Shown piece after piece: positions 37,236 through 44,962 of a DNA stretch of 64,000 bases (positions are counted from its first letter, which is position 1; the number at the start of each line of letters is the position of its first letter). The notes beneath the pieces were generated by a model. The model was not told the origin of the DNA. It saw nothing but the letters and a program-made list of their open reading frames with translations, and did no database searches. The stretch comes from Halobacteriales archaeon QH_7_65_31 (GTDB lineage Archaea > Halobacteriota > Halobacteria > Halobacteriales > Haloarculaceae), in NCBI GenBank assembly GCA_003021785.1, contig PXQU01000001.1:62001-126000 (forward strand). Direction: 5' to 3'. A program made the translations under genes and the position numbers.

Positions 37236-37868
37236 TCAGGCCTCGAACGATTCGAAGTGCGTGATCTCCTCGACGCTCCGGCGGCTCTTCTGCTCGCGTT
37301 CGAGATCGTCGGCGTCCTCGGCCGGGTAGCCGAGCGCGACGAGCATGACCGGCTCGTAGCCGTCGGTCCCGTACGTCTCGGTGAGCGCGTCTCCGTCGAA
37401 GCCGCCCATCGGACAGGAGGCGATCCCCATGTCCCACGCGGCCGTCATCATCGTCATCGCGGCGAGTGAGGCGGATTTCGCCGTCCAGAGCCGGTTTTCG
37501 GACGTGTCCTGTTCGCGCCAGCTCTCGACGTGTTGGGTGAGACCGTCGGCCTCCTCCTGATTGGGGAGATACCCCTTCTCGGCCCAGTCAGTGAAGACCT
37601 CTGCGGCGTGGGCGGCGGGGTCGAGGTTGCCGAGGACGACGACGACGGCGGCGGCGTCGGTGACGTGTTCCTGCCCGTTGGCGATCTCCTGTAGCTCGGC
37701 GAGGTTGTCGTCGTCACGGACGACGAGGAACTCCCACGGCTGGAGGTTGAACGACGACGGCGCACGGCGCGTTCGGTCGAACAGCTCGGTGAGCGTCTCG
37801 TCGTCGAGCGGTTCGTCGCTGTACTGGTGAACGGATCGGCGGGTCCGGATTGTCTCTTCGGTTTCCAC
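37236..37868 (-). CDS. Nitroreductase family protein
   Basis: TIRTRRSVHQYSDEPLDDETLTELFDRTRRAPSSFNLQPWEFLVV; alternative ATG start at 37892. Confidence 0.88.
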   Translation of the reverse strand: METEETIRTRRSVHQYSDEPLDDETLTELFDRTRRAPSSFNLQPWEFLVVRDDDNLAELQEIANGQEHVTDAAAVVVVLGNLDPAAHAAEVFTDWAEKGYLPNQEEADGLTQHVESWREQDTSENRLWTAKSASLAAMTMMTAAWDMGIASCPMGGFDGDALTETYGTDGYEPVMLVALGYPAEDADDLEREQKSRRSVEEITHFESFEA

Positions 37869-38023
37869 ATTTCGTAGACGCGACTGCCGCACTTACCGAG
37901 CGGTGTTCCGGCCAAGGTAACCGGAATGAGTTGTACCGCTGTCAGGCGGTTACGCCGGTGTTATCGGACGCGCGGCGTGGCCGGTAGCCGGTGGGACGGC
38001 GGCGCGTTCCGCCATGAGAGGAG

Positions 38024-38449
38024 CTACCGCGCGACCGTAACCGGAACGTGTGCACGCCGGACGACCGCCTCCGCAACGGAGCCGAGCAGCACCCGCGAGA
38101 TGCCTTGCCGACCGTGGCTTCCGATGATGATCTCGTCGCCGTCGTTCTCCTCGGTGAACTCGACGATAGTGCGGGCTGGCTGGCCCACCTCGGTCGCCGT
38201 CTCGATGCTCATACTCTCGGGGGCGTCAGCCTTGGCGGACGCGAACAGCTCCTCGGCGGCGGCCTCGGCCTCGTCGTACCACTCCTCGGAGAAGCTCGGC
38301 AGGCCGGCCTGTGCGCCGTAGCCGGCACGCGCCGGATTGATGACGTGCAACAGCGTTAGCGTCGCGTCGGGGAACTGTTCGTAGGCGTACTCCAGTGCCT
38401 GCTGTGACTGTTCGGAGCCGTCGACCGGGACGACGATGTTCAGTGCCAT
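38024..38449 (-). CDS. Universal stress protein (UspA family)
   Basis: MALNIVVPVDGSEQSQQALEYAYEQFPDATLTLLHVINP ... IIIGSHGRQGISRVLLGSVAEAVVRRAHVPVTVAR. Confidence 0.92.
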   Translation of the reverse strand: MALNIVVPVDGSEQSQQALEYAYEQFPDATLTLLHVINPARAGYGAQAGLPSFSEEWYDEAEAAAEELFASAKADAPESMSIETATEVGQPARTIVEFTEENDGDEIIIGSHGRQGISRVLLGSVAEAVVRRAHVPVTVAR

Positions 38450-38507
38450 AGCTGAAGATGCGACGTGAGCAGTTAAAAAGCCCGTCCACGCGAGACGACG
38501 CGTCCGG

Positions 38508-40277
38508 CTACTCGCGCCCGTGTCGGGTGACACAGTGTGACAGCCCGACCACCTCGACCGGCTCGGAGTTGTCCGGCGAGTAGATCGCCATCTGTCCCTT
38601 CTCGAAGTAGGGGACCTTCTCTTCGAGCGTGGACGGGATGTTGACGGATCTGATGGCGTCCTCGTCACCGAGGTTGAGGACGACCGTCGTGTTCACCTGT
38701 TTGAAGACGGGATCGGCGATATCCTGTGGGTCCTGCGTTATCAAGAACAGGCCGAGTCGCTCCTTGCGGCCCTGTTTTGCGGCCTCGGAGAACTTGCCGA
38801 TAACCTTGTCCGCCTGCACGCTGTCGGCGTCGGTGAGGAAGTTGTGCGCCTCGTCCATCCCGAGGATGAGCGGCGTCTCCTTGATGCGGTCGAACTCGGG
38901 ATCGTTCGAGAGCTTCTCGTCGATCAGCAGCGAGGCGACCGCGAGGACGACCGTGGTCGTCGCCCGCGAGTCGGTGATGTGGTAGGTCGGCACGCAGGTC
39001 AGCCCGCCCGGCCGGACGAACTTGTGAACGAGATCGGTGATCGGTGGCGCGTCCCCGTCGAAGATGTCACCGAACCCCCGCGTCTTCCGCTTGACAGCGT
39101 CGAAGGTCGCCTCGTGGATCTGTCCCCCCTCGTGAAGCTCCTCCTTTAGCGCCGGATCGTCGAGGAACGAGCGGAACTGCGAGTAGGTCCTTCCGTCGTG
39201 CGTCTCGAAGAACCGCTCAAGCAGGCTGGTCAACCCCTGATACTGGTTGTCGTTCAGCCCCGCGCCCGCGACGAGCCACGGGCGGGAACGGACCATCGAG
39301 AAGGGGAGGGTGAAGGCCACCTGCTGTGCGCGGTGGTGGTCGGCGGCGTAGCTCGCTCCCGCGACGGCCGGAACGAACGCCTTCGTGTCCGCGTGCCCGC
39401 CGTGTTCGATTCCCTCTGCGTCGAGTTTCCGAGCGAACTCGTCGGGATACTCGCCGTCGTCGTGCATCTGTGCGTACTCGTCCTGCGGGTCGAACTGGAC
39501 GACCGCCACGCCGGGCGTGCGACCGTCGCTCATCTCGTAGGTGCGACCCAGATACTGCCGGAGGATGTTCTTCGAGGCGTGGGTCTTCCCCGACCCTGTG
39601 CCGCCGGCGACGAGCGAGTGACGGAACACGAGCGGATCACCGGCGTCGTAGTCGTCTTTGAGCCGGTAATCGACCGTCGGTGGCTCTGCGGCCGTGCGAA
39701 TCTTCTCGCCGCCGACCGCGAGATGGCCGATGAAGACGCCGTCGTCGGGGACCTTCAGCCCGGTCTTCACCTCTATTTTGTCCTCGGCCTGTCGGACGAC
39801 CGTCTCGGGCTTCGGGACGCGGTCGGCCATCCGCCGGCGGAGCTCGCCGCCCTCGGAGTAGAGCACGGCGAGCGGTTCGAGCGTCGCCATCAGCTTGTAG
39901 TCGGCCTCGTCGATACCGTCGGTGCGCATCGCGCGGCGGGCGTGGATCTCGGTCGCGTCGTCGGACTCGAACTCCTGTGCGTACGACAGCGCGGAGATGC
40001 GACAGAACAGCGCCTCGTCGTCGGGGTAGTCGGCGATCGCGTATCTCCCGACGCGCACGAGCGATCGGTTCCCGACGGTCACGTACGCGCGCAGACGCGT
40101 CTCCTCGTCCGTCTCGCCGACGGCGAGCCCCGCCGCCGCGGAGAGCGTTCCGAGCCCGCGATCCTCCCCCTGTGGCGTCGTCTCGACCGGCTCGAACGAC
40201 CGCTCGTCGTCGGTCGCGGCGTCGACCGACTCGCTCGCCGCGCTCGCGCCGGGCTCGAAATCCCCGAGATCACTCAT
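38508..40277 (-). CDS. HerA-like / DUF87 ATPase
   Basis: HSLVAGGTGSGKTHASKNILRQYLG, LILGMDEAHNFL, LGLFLITQDPQDIADPVFKQVNTTVVLNL. Confidence 0.88.
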   Translation of the reverse strand: MSDLGDFEPGASAASESVDAATDDERSFEPVETTPQGEDRGLGTLSAAAGLAVGETDEETRLRAYVTVGNRSLVRVGRYAIADYPDDEALFCRISALSYAQEFESDDATEIHARRAMRTDGIDEADYKLMATLEPLAVLYSEGGELRRRMADRVPKPETVVRQAEDKIEVKTGLKVPDDGVFIGHLAVGGEKIRTAAEPPTVDYRLKDDYDAGDPLVFRHSLVAGGTGSGKTHASKNILRQYLGRTYEMSDGRTPGVAVVQFDPQDEYAQMHDDGEYPDEFARKLDAEGIEHGGHADTKAFVPAVAGASYAADHHRAQQVAFTLPFSMVRSRPWLVAGAGLNDNQYQGLTSLLERFFETHDGRTYSQFRSFLDDPALKEELHEGGQIHEATFDAVKRKTRGFGDIFDGDAPPITDLVHKFVRPGGLTCVPTYHITDSRATTTVVLAVASLLIDEKLSNDPEFDRIKETPLILGMDEAHNFLTDADSVQADKVIGKFSEAAKQGRKERLGLFLITQDPQDIADPVFKQVNTTVVLNLGDEDAIRSVNIPSTLEEKVPYFEKGQMAIYSPDNSEPVEVVGLSHCVTRHGRE

Positions 40278-40328
40278 ACCTCGCCTGCGTGTTCGGACGG
40301 CAAAAATCCCCGCTCGCCTCGCGGGTCG

Positions 40329-41240
40329 TCACGCGGTGAACTCTTCGGTCGTGTGCGAGCGCACCCACAGCTCGCCGATGCGCGAGAGCCGCGTCCGGTA
40401 CGATTTCCCCTGTTCCTCCTGTTCGATGTATCCCTTCCCGCCCGGGCCGAGCCGGTCAACGTTGTAGATGACCTTCGACCGGAAAGAGTCGGTGTACTCC
40501 TCGCCGAGCTCCGAGGCGAGCGTCTTCGCCAGCTCCGAGACGGAGTCGAACTCCGCGTGCTCGCCGAGCGTGAACAGGATGAGCTCCTCGAACGGCTTCA
40601 CGTTCGAGAACGACGCCACGGGAAGCTCAACGATGTGGCTCCCGCCGAACTCCTTCGCGCCGATGGTCGTCCCGCGCTCGTCGAACTCCGCGAGCAGCTC
40701 GCGGCCCGCGTCCAGTCGCTCGCGGATGCGGTCGTCGTCACCGTCGATCCCCTCGTCGTCACCGAGCACGGCCGCCAGCAGGTCGGTCTGTGCGCGCAGC
40801 TCCTCCGCGAGTTCTGTCTCCAGATACTTCTCCGGAGCGGTGTAGTAGGTGTGGATGCGGTCGCGGTCGTCGCTGCGCTCGACGGCGATCGAGTGGGCGG
40901 CAGTCGCAAAGGCGAAGGAAACGACCCGCGGCATCGAGGAGACGTTCACCCACACCTCGTTGTCGGCGTCGAGCTCGGCGTTGATCAGATCGAACGCCTG
41001 CTCGAAGGCGGCCCCGTAGTCGTACACGTCGGCGACGCCGTGGCGTTCGGTCGCCGCGCCGAGCAGGTTCTCGAAGTCCTGTTCCAGCTCGCCGCCGAGG
41101 TTCCGGGAGTACTCGACGTTCGCCTCGCTCCCGACCGCGCCTTCGAGGAGAATCACGCGATCGACGGTGAGCCGGTCCCGGACCAAGGGCGCGATGAGCC
41201 GGTCGTAGTCGAACCCGACCGGGACGATGTGGGTCTGCAT
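40329..41240 (-). CDS. HFX_2341/DUF6293-like transcriptional regulator (possible CARF-like N-terminus plus wHTH)
   Basis: MQTHIVPVGFDYDRLIAPLVRDRLTVDRVILLEGAVG ... NEVWVNVSSMPRVVSFAFATAA ... C-terminal LSELAKTL-type wHTH (SVSELAKTLASELGEEYTDSFRSKVIYNVDRLGPGGKGYIEQEEQGKSYRTRLSRIG). Confidence 0.78.
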   Translation of the reverse strand: MQTHIVPVGFDYDRLIAPLVRDRLTVDRVILLEGAVGSEANVEYSRNLGGELEQDFENLLGAATERHGVADVYDYGAAFEQAFDLINAELDADNEVWVNVSSMPRVVSFAFATAAHSIAVERSDDRDRIHTYYTAPEKYLETELAEELRAQTDLLAAVLGDDEGIDGDDDRIRERLDAGRELLAEFDERGTTIGAKEFGGSHIVELPVASFSNVKPFEELILFTLGEHAEFDSVSELAKTLASELGEEYTDSFRSKVIYNVDRLGPGGKGYIEQEEQGKSYRTRLSRIGELWVRSHTTEEFTA

Positions 41241-41627
41241 ACGAAGCACAACGGGTCGGTGTTTACATAAAGCACCAGCTTCGCTACCGTTGTTATGCAC
41301 ATCACCGATGTTTGCTGCCGCGTCCTCGTTTGGCTTTCATGCACGCGCAGTGACTGTGCTTTCTTCAGTCCTCTCCTCATTTGGATGGGTCTGTGGGTAT
41401 TGAGATGTCAGCGTACAGCTTTCGACCGATTCGTGTGCGGGTGTCCGGTGCATGGGTCAAGAGACAGCATGAGTGGTGCGTGAGCGCGGTCGAAGCCCGA
41501 CTGAGTGGGAATTGGGCGTCGTTTCTGACAGTCTGTCAGAGCCGTTCACCGACGGTTTAATTCGCAAATATTAAATGGAATAACATAAACTTACGCTGGC
41601 AGGTGTCTCTCGTGTTCTGGTCGGTGT

Positions 41628-41840
41628 CTACTCGTCGGACGTGGTGTCGATACCGAGCGTCTTATTCAGACCACAGAAACACGTCGTAGCGTTGAAACCG
41701 AATCCGAGCGCTCCGACGAGAGCGAGCAATCCCGTCATGCGTTTTCCTTTCCGGAGCGTACTGATTGCGACGACGGTCAGTAGAGCGGCGAGTAGTGCGC
41801 GGGCAAGACGGTCACGGCCACCTACGTTCTTTGTTTCCAT
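41628..41840 (-). CDS. DUF2892-like small membrane protein
   Basis: METKNVGGRDRLARALLAALLTVVAIST...LVGALGFGFNATTCFCGLNKTLGI. Confidence 0.75.
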   Translation of the reverse strand: METKNVGGRDRLARALLAALLTVVAISTLRKGKRMTGLLALVGALGFGFNATTCFCGLNKTLGIDTTSDE

Positions 41841-41908
41841 ACCCGAACCGTAGGACGCGTCGGGCTTGTATCTTCGCTCACGGGGTACAGAACGGGAACC
41901 GTAGCGGG

Positions 41909-42340
41909 CTACAGCGACGTACCAGCCCGAATCTCGTAGTCGGTGATTGCGGCGGCGTCTTCACCGATACCGGAGTACTGTACCTCAAAGGCCCACGTCT
42001 CGCCTGCCGACCAGCCATTGATGTTATCTAAGAACGACTCGGCCAGCGTGTCACCCTCGTAGAATTTCACCTCGACTTCCGCGTAGTCAAGTTCGCCACC
42101 GCTGACGTTCTCGGCTTCACCTTCAACCTTCACGCTTTCAGCGCCACTATCTTCATCTTCACGCACCATCTCATGCGATAGCAATTCTATATCGTTCGAG
42201 TTTCCGCTGTTGCCCTCGTTGTTGTTTCCATTGCCGTCGCCGTTACCTTCCTCAAAGTCACCACCGTCTTCCGAACACCCGGCGAGGGTGAGGCCACTAA
42301 CTGTTGCTCCGATAGTTGCGAGATACTTGCGACGTTGCAT
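41909..42340 (-). CDS. Putative lipoprotein, FxLYD-like
   Basis: MQRRKYLATIGATVSGLTLAGC lipobox; VEGEAENVSGGELDYAEVEVKFYEGDTLAESFLDNINGWSAGETWAFEVQY. Confidence 0.75.
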   Translation of the reverse strand: MQRRKYLATIGATVSGLTLAGCSEDGGDFEEGNGDGNGNNNEGNSGNSNDIELLSHEMVREDEDSGAESVKVEGEAENVSGGELDYAEVEVKFYEGDTLAESFLDNINGWSAGETWAFEVQYSGIGEDAAAITDYEIRAGTSL

Positions 42341-42452
42341 TTCAATTTCTCCTGACACACCGGCGGCATTTAGTTGTTACTAACGTATACTCGCAGTATA
42401 TTGTAATACATTATTCGGCGTAGGTAACGACTGAACGGGCCATTCCTCGGTA

Positions 42453-42719
42453 ATGCGCCTCTCTGCCGATTGGATGACTATCGCCGACGACCGGCTGTTA
42501 GAGTACATTGCCAAGCATGAAACAGCAACGCCGACAGAGATGGCAGAAAGCGACCTTGTGCGCTTCAAGCGAGTCCATTTACAACGTAGATGTCAGAAGC
42601 TTTACCAGTATGGGCTAGTCAGACAGGTCGGGAACGGTGTGTATATGCTCTCCGAGCAAGGCCAACAATATCTTGACGGCGAACTTGACGCCGCAGAACT
42701 CAAACCGGACGAGAACTGA
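42453..42719 (+). CDS. Winged-helix PhiH1-repressor-like protein
   Basis: MTIADDRLLEYIAKHETATPTEMAESDLVRFKRVHLQRRCQKLYQYGLVRQVGNGVYMLSEQGQQYLDGELD. Confidence 0.78.
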   Translation: MRLSADWMTIADDRLLEYIAKHETATPTEMAESDLVRFKRVHLQRRCQKLYQYGLVRQVGNGVYMLSEQGQQYLDGELDAAELKPDEN

Positions 42720-42767
42720 GCCCGTTCGCTCCCTAAATCAAAAATAAAATCCTTTTACTATCTTATC

Positions 42768-42899
42768 ATGCCGTGTGATATCTGCGGGGGCGAAGTCGGG
42801 GGCGACGAGAACACCTACATTAATCTCGTCTACAACGACCGAGCCGTAGGTGAAGACGCAACGTGTATGCTCCTGTCGTGGACGATAATGAGGGTGTAG
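42768..42899 (+). CDS. Small Cys-containing protein, 43 aa
   Basis: MPCDICGGEVGGDENTYINLVYNDRAVGEDATCMLLSWTIMRV; below ORF-track cutoff. Confidence 0.5.
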   Translation: MPCDICGGEVGGDENTYINLVYNDRAVGEDATCMLLSWTIMRV

Positions 42900-42900
42900 T

Positions 42901-43134
42901 ATGACTGGTTTACCATGGAAAGAACTCCTTAGTGGGATTGCTGGCGTAGCTATCACGACTGTTATGCTGGGAGCGGTTTACCGATGGGCAATCCGCTACG
43001 ACCCCGGTGGTCCCTTCTCGGGTGTTCTCCCGTCAGTGGGTGTGACTGGTGCTGTTGCACTGGCTCTTCTCGGCGGTGGTCTGCTGATCGCTATTATTTG
43101 GCTACTCAGTTGGATTTCCGACAGCGGCTTCTGA
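42901..43134 (+). CDS. Two-TM membrane protein
   Basis: MTGLPWKELLSGIAGVAITTVMLGAVYRWAI...VTGAVALALLGGGLLIAIIWLLSWI. Confidence 0.6.
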   Translation: MTGLPWKELLSGIAGVAITTVMLGAVYRWAIRYDPGGPFSGVLPSVGVTGAVALALLGGGLLIAIIWLLSWISDSGF

Positions 43135-43146
43135 AGAAGTTTCACC

Positions 43147-43794
43147 GTGCGCATTCGTTTTACCTATCCCGACGACCCACAGGGCAGTATGCCAGCCTCA
43201 CAGCCTGTTACATTCTACGACGGTTTGGAAGCGACACTAGAACCGATAGACGAAGACCAAGACAGCGACCTTACTCTGTTTCAGCAAGCAAGAAACGAAG
43301 TCGAACCGGGGAAGACACCGGGGGGACAACGAACCATCTATTTCACCGATGAACGGCCTCGGTTCACGGTCAGGATAACAAACAACACCGAATACGATTT
43401 TGTAGAGGGAAGCAGTATCTCGTGGTATATTGCTATTGGGGACGGTATGCCGGAACCAGTCTATCAGGACGAAATAGACATTGAAATCCCGAGTGGTGAA
43501 TCTCGGGAATACGAGTTTGGCGGTGAACTACTGGCGTTTGAGGGTCACGGTGTAATCGGTTTGAATGCTGGCGGTCACTCGGGGAAAGGCAATTCAGTGA
43601 AGCGAGAACTACACTCGGGAAGCCGTAGGAACTACTCGCCAGCATATTCGTTCTCTGTTTGGGACAGGGACCACTATCGAGTCATACACGAAGGGCCGAA
43701 AGAAATGCAGAGGACGGCTATGATGATTACATTTCTCGTCGCCATGATTGGGATGTTACAACTAATGTTCACTTTGCCGCTCTCGCCATTCTAG
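43147..43794 (+). CDS. Hypothetical protein with C-terminal TM segment
   Basis: FTVRITNNTEYDFVEGSSISWYIAIGDG ... MQRTAMMITFLVAMIGMLQLMFTLPL; the first codon may instead be the internal ATG MPASQPV. Confidence 0.6.
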   Translation: MRIRFTYPDDPQGSMPASQPVTFYDGLEATLEPIDEDQDSDLTLFQQARNEVEPGKTPGGQRTIYFTDERPRFTVRITNNTEYDFVEGSSISWYIAIGDGMPEPVYQDEIDIEIPSGESREYEFGGELLAFEGHGVIGLNAGGHSGKGNSVKRELHSGSRRNYSPAYSFSVWDRDHYRVIHEGPKEMQRTAMMITFLVAMIGMLQLMFTLPLSPF

Positions 43795-43805
43795 ACATAC
43801 TCAAT

Positions 43806-43940
43806 CTACAGGTCGCCGATCAGTTGAGCCTGTGCAACCGCGAGATTCTTTTTCTCGTCTATTTCTGCGCCAGCCACGTGGATTACTTTTTGTTCGTCGT
43901 CTGGTAGGCGAATCTCATTCTGGTTCTGTTCGTCACTCAT
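43806..43940 (-). CDS. Small acidic protein, 44 aa
   Basis: MSDEQNQNEIRLPDDEQKVIHVAGAEIDEKKNLAVAQAQLIGDL; below ORF-track cutoff. Confidence 0.45.
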   Translation of the reverse strand: MSDEQNQNEIRLPDDEQKVIHVAGAEIDEKKNLAVAQAQLIGDL

Positions 43941-43982
43941 ACCAGTATCAAAAGCCACAAGGGGTGAATCCATTTGGGTCGC

Positions 43983-44836
43983 TTACATCCCTTCGAGGTA
44001 GTCACGACATTGTTCGATCTTCACCTCTTCGTCCCGATGATCGTAGGGGGCTTCAATCACCTCACGAGAGATGTTCATCCTGTCGGACACCACATCTACT
44101 GGCACATTCCCTGTCAGGTGGCGGATAATCGCACCACGACGCCACGCGTGGGGACTTCGAGACGAGGGACAGACTGACGGGCTTTCTCCGGTGGATTCAG
44201 GGCTCGACAGGTGTCGGTATCCCGGCCGTGAGGACAGTGCCCACGATTGTACTGACAGGGGTGCGTCCACCGGTAGCAGTTTTCGCCGATAGTCGATTTC
44301 GAGACGCCCCCGGACTACGTGGTGAGTAGCGGCTTTTGTCCCCACTCGTCGGTCAGGTCTTCGCAGTTGTGGTCGATGTAGTCGTTCAGGACTTGGTACA
44401 CGTCCGAATTCAGAGCGATTAGCCGCTCACCCCTCTCTTTATTCTTCACGGGATTCTCAGGTCGGTGCTTCGCCCGGAGCCACTGGTTCTCTCGGTCGCC
44501 GTTGTTCAGCGAGGATGAGAGTACCTTGTCGTGAAGCTCTTGATCCACGGCGTCGATGGATTCGCACCTCTTGAGGAACGCCCGCATGGTGTCGAATTGA
44601 TTCTTAAGCAAAACGCTGTTCAGGTCTTGTGCATGGTAATAATTGAACCGGAGTAGGTCACGCCTCGAAAGTGAGTTTAGATTCTCTACGTCTTCCGCTT
44701 CGCACTACTCTACGAACTTTTCGAGTTTGTACCGGTAAGAGCCGATGGTCGCGTCGGCTAGCTCGTTCTAACGGTCACATAGATAGAAGCGCACAGCCGC
44801 ATTCGGAGTGATGGGTTCGGGCGTGGTTTCGAGCAT
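43983..44836 (-). pseudogene. Decayed tyrosine recombinase/integrase (in-frame stops and frameshift)
   Basis: N-part NELADATIGSYRYKLEKFVE*CEAEDVENLNSLSRRDLLRFNYYHAQDLNSVLLKNQFDTMRAFLKRCESIDAV...; C-part SPHAWRRGAIIRHLTGNVPVDVVSDRMNISREVIEAPYDHRDEEVKIEQCRDYLEGM in another frame. Confidence 0.85.
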
Positions 44837-44962
44837 GGATGTGAATTCCTGAGACCTCGATAGGGGCCGTTAACGACACGATGAGCCGGTCGTAGTCGAA
44901 CCCGACCGGGACGATGTGGGTCTGCATACGCTGAGTTGGCCGGAGTCGAACAAAAGGGTTCG

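Larger units (their letters stand above)
41192..44930. mobile_element. Integrative-element remnant bounded by 52-bp perfect direct repeats
   Basis: CGATGAGCCGGTCGTAGTCGAACCCGACCGGGACGATGTGGGTCTGCATACG at 41192-41243 and 44879-44930; integrase remnant next to the right repeat. Confidence 0.88.

Noticed and set aside
39198-41270. 690-aa plus-strand ORF opposite HerA and the regulator
   Set aside because: Antisense shadow of two well-supported minus-strand genes.
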